Shown here: positions 12,319-15,418 of the stretch, in pieces | How the letters are laid out: every line of letters starts with the position of its first letter | Position numbering within the stretch: position 1 is the stretch's first letter | Assembly: GCA_017881985.1 (NCBI GenBank) | Contig: JADGQH010000047.1 | Coordinates: forward strand, 1 to 15,418 | Direction: 5' to 3' | DNA length: 15,418 bases | DNA from: Chloroflexota bacterium | GTDB taxonomy: Bacteria; Chloroflexota; Limnocylindria; Limnocylindrales; CSP1-4 | Made by a program: the position numbers and the translations under genes | Notes under the pieces: model-generated | What the model saw: only the letters and a program-made list of their open reading frames with translations | What the model was told of the DNA's origin: nothing | Databases searched by the model: none

Positions 12319-13836
12319 ATGGCACACACGACGAGAACCCAGAACCTTGCGGCCGGCACCCTGCCGTCCGGGGCAGGCGCCGTGCCGGCCGCGGCCAGCG
12401 CCCTGCCCGCCGGCGGGCTGCCGACGACCGGCGCGACCGGCCGGACCGGCGCCCTCGACTCGGCGCTGGACCGCCTCTGGGGCCTGCTCACCTCGATGAA
12501 GTTCGGCCTGCTCCTGATCCTCGCCTTCGCGGCGTTCGGGCTCGTCGGCACGCTCCTTATCCAGATGCCCGCAGGCGTCGCAGACGACCCGCAGGCGCGG
12601 GCCGGCTGGCTCGCGGAGGTCCGCCCGAAGTACGGCGGATGGACCGGGATCCTGGACCAGCTCCAGTTCTTCACGATCTTCCAGTCGGTCTGGCTGCGGG
12701 CCATCGGCGCGCTGCTCGCCGCCTCCACGATCGCCTGCACGCTGCACCGGATCCCGGGTACGTGGCGGACCATGACGAAGCCCCACGTGAACGTGGGCCC
12801 GACCTTCTTCGAGCACGCACCGCAGCACGAGCAGATGACCTTCCACCGCGCCCCGGCCGACGTCCTCGCCGCGGCGGAGCAGGTCCTCAAGCGCCGCCAC
12901 TACCGGACGGTCACCCTCGACGACGGCACGGTCCGCATCTACGCCGACCGCAACCACTGGCAGCCGTGGGCCGGGATCGCAGGCCACTTCAGCATCGTGG
13001 TCATCCTGGCCGGGGCGATGGTCGGCTCCATGTGGGGCTTCCGCGACTCGCAGTTCATGCTCGCGGAGGGCGCCACGTCGGCCGTGCCGACGGAGCCGGG
13101 CCTCTCCATCAGGCTCAACTCCTTCAAGGACACGTACTACCCGGACACCGGGGCTCCGTCCGACTACGTGAGCGACGTGGTCCTCACCCGCGACGGCCAG
13201 ACCGTGGCCCAGCAGCAGGTCCGGGTCAACGAGCCGCTGCGCTACGGCGACGTCTCGTTCTACCAGGCGTTCTTCGGGCCGGCCGCGGTCGTCACCGTGA
13301 AGGACGCGAAGGGCGCGACGCTCTACTCCGCGGGCGTGCCGCTCGCGTGGACGTCGAACAACGGGGGCAACAAGGTCGGCACGTTCTCCCTCCCGGGCCA
13401 GAACGTCGCGGTCTGGGTGGTCGCCACCACCGGCCCCGACGACCCGAGCGTCAAGCCCGGCCAGGTGGCGATCGAGCTGTACGCCTCCGACACCGGCAAC
13501 CCGATCGTCCAGAAGTCGATCGACCAGGGCACGCCGACGACGATCGAAAACCTGACCTACACGTTCGAGCGCGAGACCAAGTACACGGGCCTCAACGTCG
13601 CGAAGGATCCGGGGACGCCGATCGTGTGGTTCGGCTGCTTCCTCCTGGTCGTGGGGTTCATGGTCCGCCTCTTCGTCCCCTATCGCCGGATCTGGGGCCA
13701 GCTGGCATCGCGGCCCGACGGCGGCAGCTCGCTCTCCGTCGCGGCGGTCGGCCGCCGGGACAGCGACCTCGACGCCGAGTTCACGTCTCTCGTCACGGAC
13801 ATCCGCCAGGCCGTCACGGGCCCGGCGCGCAGCTGA
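12319..13836 (+). CDS. resB: Cytochrome c biogenesis protein ResB (Ccs1)
   Basis: This 505-residue membrane protein starts at ATG 12319, 7 bases after GGAGG (12307-12311). After a variable Ala/Gly/Thr-rich N-terminus (1-50) come four transmembrane helices: about 61-83 (TSMKFGLLLILAFAAFGLVG, the ResB entry motif), 125-143, 215-237 and 433-454. A large extracytoplasmic domain lies between the last two (about 240-430), with VRVNEPLRYGDVSFYQAFFG typical of the family. H223 in the third helix (AGHFSIVV) is a candidate heme ligand. The C-terminal YTGLNVAKDPGTPIVWFG is a family hallmark. ResB and CcsA together form the System II heme exporter and cytochrome c synthase, attaching heme to CXXCH cysteines on the outer face. 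The adjacent ccsA confirms the pairing. Length is normal for the family. Confidence 0.96.
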   Translation: MAHTTRTQNLAAGTLPSGAGAVPAAASALPAGGLPTTGATGRTGALDSALDRLWGLLTSMKFGLLLILAFAAFGLVGTLLIQMPAGVADDPQARAGWLAEVRPKYGGWTGILDQLQFFTIFQSVWLRAIGALLAASTIACTLHRIPGTWRTMTKPHVNVGPTFFEHAPQHEQMTFHRAPADVLAAAEQVLKRRHYRTVTLDDGTVRIYADRNHWQPWAGIAGHFSIVVILAGAMVGSMWGFRDSQFMLAEGATSAVPTEPGLSIRLNSFKDTYYPDTGAPSDYVSDVVLTRDGQTVAQQQVRVNEPLRYGDVSFYQAFFGPAAVVTVKDAKGATLYSAGVPLAWTSNNGGNKVGTFSLPGQNVAVWVVATTGPDDPSVKPGQVAIELYASDTGNPIVQKSIDQGTPTTIENLTYTFERETKYTGLNVAKDPGTPIVWFGCFLLVVGFMVRLFVPYRRIWGQLASRPDGGSSLSVAAVGRRDSDLDAEFTSLVTDIRQAVTGPARS

Positions 13837-13849
13837 GGAGCGCCGCACC

Positions 13850-14740
13850 ATGGGAAAGCTCGCCGAGTACGCCTTCGTCGCCGGGACGCTGAGCACGTTC
13901 CTCGCGCTCGTCGGCTACGTCTTCTATGCCCTCTCGGGCGTCCGGGCGGCCCGGATGGCCGCCGCCGGCGTCCCGATGACGACCGGGGGGATCGGTTTCA
14001 CGTCCGGTCCGCGCACCGCCTCCATCGGGCACTACGCGACCCTGCTCGGCGGGCTGAGCGTCTTCGCCATCGCCGCAAGCCTCGTCCTCCGGACGATCGC
14101 CACCGGCCACGGCCCGTTCTCGAACATGTACGAGTTCTCGATCGCCTTCGCCTTCGGGATCCTGTGCGCCTACTACTGGTTCGAGCGCAAGTACCGCCAG
14201 CGCGTGCTTGGCCTCCTCGCCCTCCCTGTCGCGCTCGCGCTGCTGGCCTACGCCGCGACCGTCCCGGCGAGCATCGAGCCGCTGGTCCCCGCGCTCCAGA
14301 ACAACATGCTCCTCACCGTTCACGTCGCGACGGCCATCGTCGCCTATGGGTCGTTCACGATCGCGTTCGCCGCGGCGCTCCTCTACCTCATCCAGCCGGC
14401 GACCGGCCGCTGGGGCCTGCCGAAGCCCGCGGTGCTCGACGAGATCGGCTATCGCGCCATCGTCATCGGCTTCCCCTTCCTGACCCTCACGGTGGTCCTC
14501 GGCGCCGTCTGGGCCGACACCGCGTGGGGCACGTACTGGAGCTGGGACCCGAAGGAGACCGCGTCGCTCGTGACGTGGCTCATCTACGGCGCCTACCTCC
14601 ACGCCCGGGTCGTCCGCGGATGGCGCGGCAACAAGGCGGCCCTCCTGCTCCTGGTCGGCTTCGGCGCCACGCTCCTCACCTACTTCGGCAACCTCTTCTT
14701 CGGCGGGCTCCACAGCTACAGCGGCCTGGCCGGCGTCTGA
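13850..14740 (+). CDS. ccsA: Cytochrome c biogenesis protein CcsA (ResC), heme-handling cytochrome c synthase subunit
   Basis: This 296-residue polytopic protein starts at ATG 13850, 9 bases after GAGGAG (13835-13840), and 13 bases after the resB stop. It has the tryptophan-rich WWD heme-binding signature at 221-236 (WADTAWGTYWSWDPKE) in an extracytoplasmic loop. The conserved histidines are in their usual contexts: H87 (GHGPFSNMYEF), H158 (LTVHVATAIVAYG), H251 (YLHARVVRGW) and H288 (GGLHSY). About eight hydrophobic segments are seen. The protein receives heme from inside the cell and presents it to reduced apocytochrome at the WWD loop with ResB. In this locus its nearest substrates are the two multiheme cytochromes upstream, including one with a CX3CH site. 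It is a separate subunit, not a fused CcsBA. Confidence 0.97.
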   Translation: MGKLAEYAFVAGTLSTFLALVGYVFYALSGVRAARMAAAGVPMTTGGIGFTSGPRTASIGHYATLLGGLSVFAIAASLVLRTIATGHGPFSNMYEFSIAFAFGILCAYYWFERKYRQRVLGLLALPVALALLAYAATVPASIEPLVPALQNNMLLTVHVATAIVAYGSFTIAFAAALLYLIQPATGRWGLPKPAVLDEIGYRAIVIGFPFLTLTVVLGAVWADTAWGTYWSWDPKETASLVTWLIYGAYLHARVVRGWRGNKAALLLLVGFGATLLTYFGNLFFGGLHSYSGLAGV

Positions 14741-14763
14741 CCGGCTGGCGGACGGAGACGGCC

Positions 14764-15363
14764 ATGGATGCGATGGAGATCCCGGCGTCGCGGCCGGTGA
14801 GCCTGGCTGCAGGCCGGCTGCGGACCATCCTCGTCCTGGCCGTGGCGGCGATATTGGTCGCCGTGGTGGCCTGGGTCGTCGACAAGCCCGCCGACGACGG
14901 GGTGACCCTCCTGCCGGGCGGAGCGGCAGCAGGCTCGCCCCCGCGCGCGGGCAACGTGCCGCCCGACTTCCAGGCGACGGCGCTCGACGGCTCGGCGGTC
15001 TCCATTGCGGCGCTCAAGGGTCAGCCGACCTGGCTGACCTTCGGGGCCAGCTGGTGCCCTGACTGCCGCGCCGAGGCAACCGACCTCCAGGCCACGTACG
15101 CGAAGTACAAGCCGCAGGGGCTGGCGGTGCTCGGGGTCTTCATCCAGGAGGACCAGGCCGCCGTCCAGGACTACGCGAAGCGCGTCGGCTTCACCTTCCC
15201 GATGGTCGCGGACCCGTCCGGCCGGATCGCCGACCTCTACCGAACCTATGGCATCCCGATCCACTTCTTCATCGGGCGCGACGGCCTGATTCGCGACGTG
15301 CGCATCGGCCGGCTCTCGCCGGGCGACATGGAGCAGCTGGTGCAGCAGCTCGTCAAGGGCTGA
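14764..15363 (+). CDS. resA: ResA-like membrane-anchored thiol-disulfide oxidoreductase (TlpA/thioredoxin family)
   Basis: This 199-residue protein starts at ATG 14764, with GGAG about 8 bases upstream; the ATG at 14773 is also possible. One N-terminal transmembrane helix (about 21-39) anchors a thioredoxin fold on the outer side (about 64-199). The active site is WCPDC (C98, C101), where classical ResA has CEPC. The cis-proline loop is GIPIHFFI (P165), in place of the more common P-T-x-F-x-I form. In System II this protein reduces the disulfide of apocytochrome CXXCH sites after being recharged by CcdA. It follows ccsA by 23 bases in the same operon, which supports that role over general thiol-peroxidase or redoxin functions. 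Confidence 0.93.
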   Translation: MDAMEIPASRPVSLAAGRLRTILVLAVAAILVAVVAWVVDKPADDGVTLLPGGAAAGSPPRAGNVPPDFQATALDGSAVSIAALKGQPTWLTFGASWCPDCRAEATDLQATYAKYKPQGLAVLGVFIQEDQAAVQDYAKRVGFTFPMVADPSGRIADLYRTYGIPIHFFIGRDGLIRDVRIGRLSPGDMEQLVQQLVKG

Positions 15364-15376
15364 CGGAGTCCACCCG

Positions 15377-15418
15377 ATGAGCGAGCCCGGAACGCACGCC
15401 CCAGGCGGCGATCCGGCC
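15377..15418 (+). CDS. Start of an unidentified gene, cut by the window end
   Basis: ATG 15377 lies 8 bases after GGAG (15365-15368) and 13 bases after the resA stop. The frame stays open to the edge for 14 codons (MSEPGTHAPGGDPA). The spacing matches the other gene junctions in this operon. Too little is visible to name it. Confidence 0.5.
   Translation, partial: MSEPGTHAPGGDPA

Noticed and set aside
12253..13896. Long - strand open frame (547 codons) opposite resB
   Set aside because: It mirrors resB codon structure; resB has family motifs and a ribosome site, whereas the antisense frame has only low-complexity Arg/Glu/Val sequence.
1..15418. Mobile elements, tRNA or rRNA genes
   Set aside because: No transposase or integrase motifs, terminal inverted repeats, tRNA cloverleaf or rRNA core sequences were seen on either strand by eye.

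Overview
The window is GC-rich DNA from a bacterium. Every convincing gene lies on the + strand, and the genes are tightly packed. The GC-rich, Ala/Gly/Arg-heavy proteins, System II cytochrome c maturation genes, a Tat-type Rieske protein and secreted multiheme cytochromes with Pro/Ser linkers suggest a Chloroflexota bacterium (Limnocylindria/Ellin6529-like). A high-GC actinobacterium-like lineage is the main alternative. This assignment is inference; there is no rRNA or marker gene here to settle it.

Layout from left to right. Positions 1-2182 hold a GAF-domain histidine kinase (cut by the window start) overlapping a NarL/LuxR-type response regulator. Positions 2390-2761 encode a small stand-alone receiver-like protein lacking the phospho-accepting Asp and the conserved Lys. 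Positions 2802-3326 encode a Tat-exported Rieske [2Fe-2S] protein. Positions 3525-5563 hold two translationally coupled membrane-anchored proteins, a TPR protein and an NHL beta-propeller. Positions 5673-6893 and 7005-9800 encode two secreted multiheme c-type cytochromes with 6 and 8 heme motifs; the last motif of the second is the uncommon CX3CH. After a 334-bp non-coding stretch with strong palindromes, positions 10135-15363 form a compact operon: a J-domain-like/TM/TPR protein, then ccdA, resB, ccsA (resC) and resA, the complete System II cytochrome c maturation set. A new gene starts at 15377 and runs off the window.

Working model (inference). The locus encodes an extracytoplasmic electron-transfer module together with the machinery that matures it. 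CcdA and ResA keep the CXXCH cysteines reduced, and ResB-CcsA moves heme across the membrane and ligates it. The TPR and NHL proteins, tethered to the outer face of the membrane, may act as chaperone or scaffold. The Rieske protein and the two cytochromes are the redox carriers. The sensor kinase has a cysteine-rich GAF domain and, with its regulator, is well placed to control the locus by redox state or electron acceptor.

The points most worth a second look are a set of co-linear conserved blocks in the leaders of the two TPR genes, the CX3CH motif beside a complete private heme lyase, the degenerate receiver with a Glu in place of the acceptor Asp, a repetitive Met/Gly-rich insert in CcdA, and the J-like domain fused to a TPR protein that overlaps ccdA.
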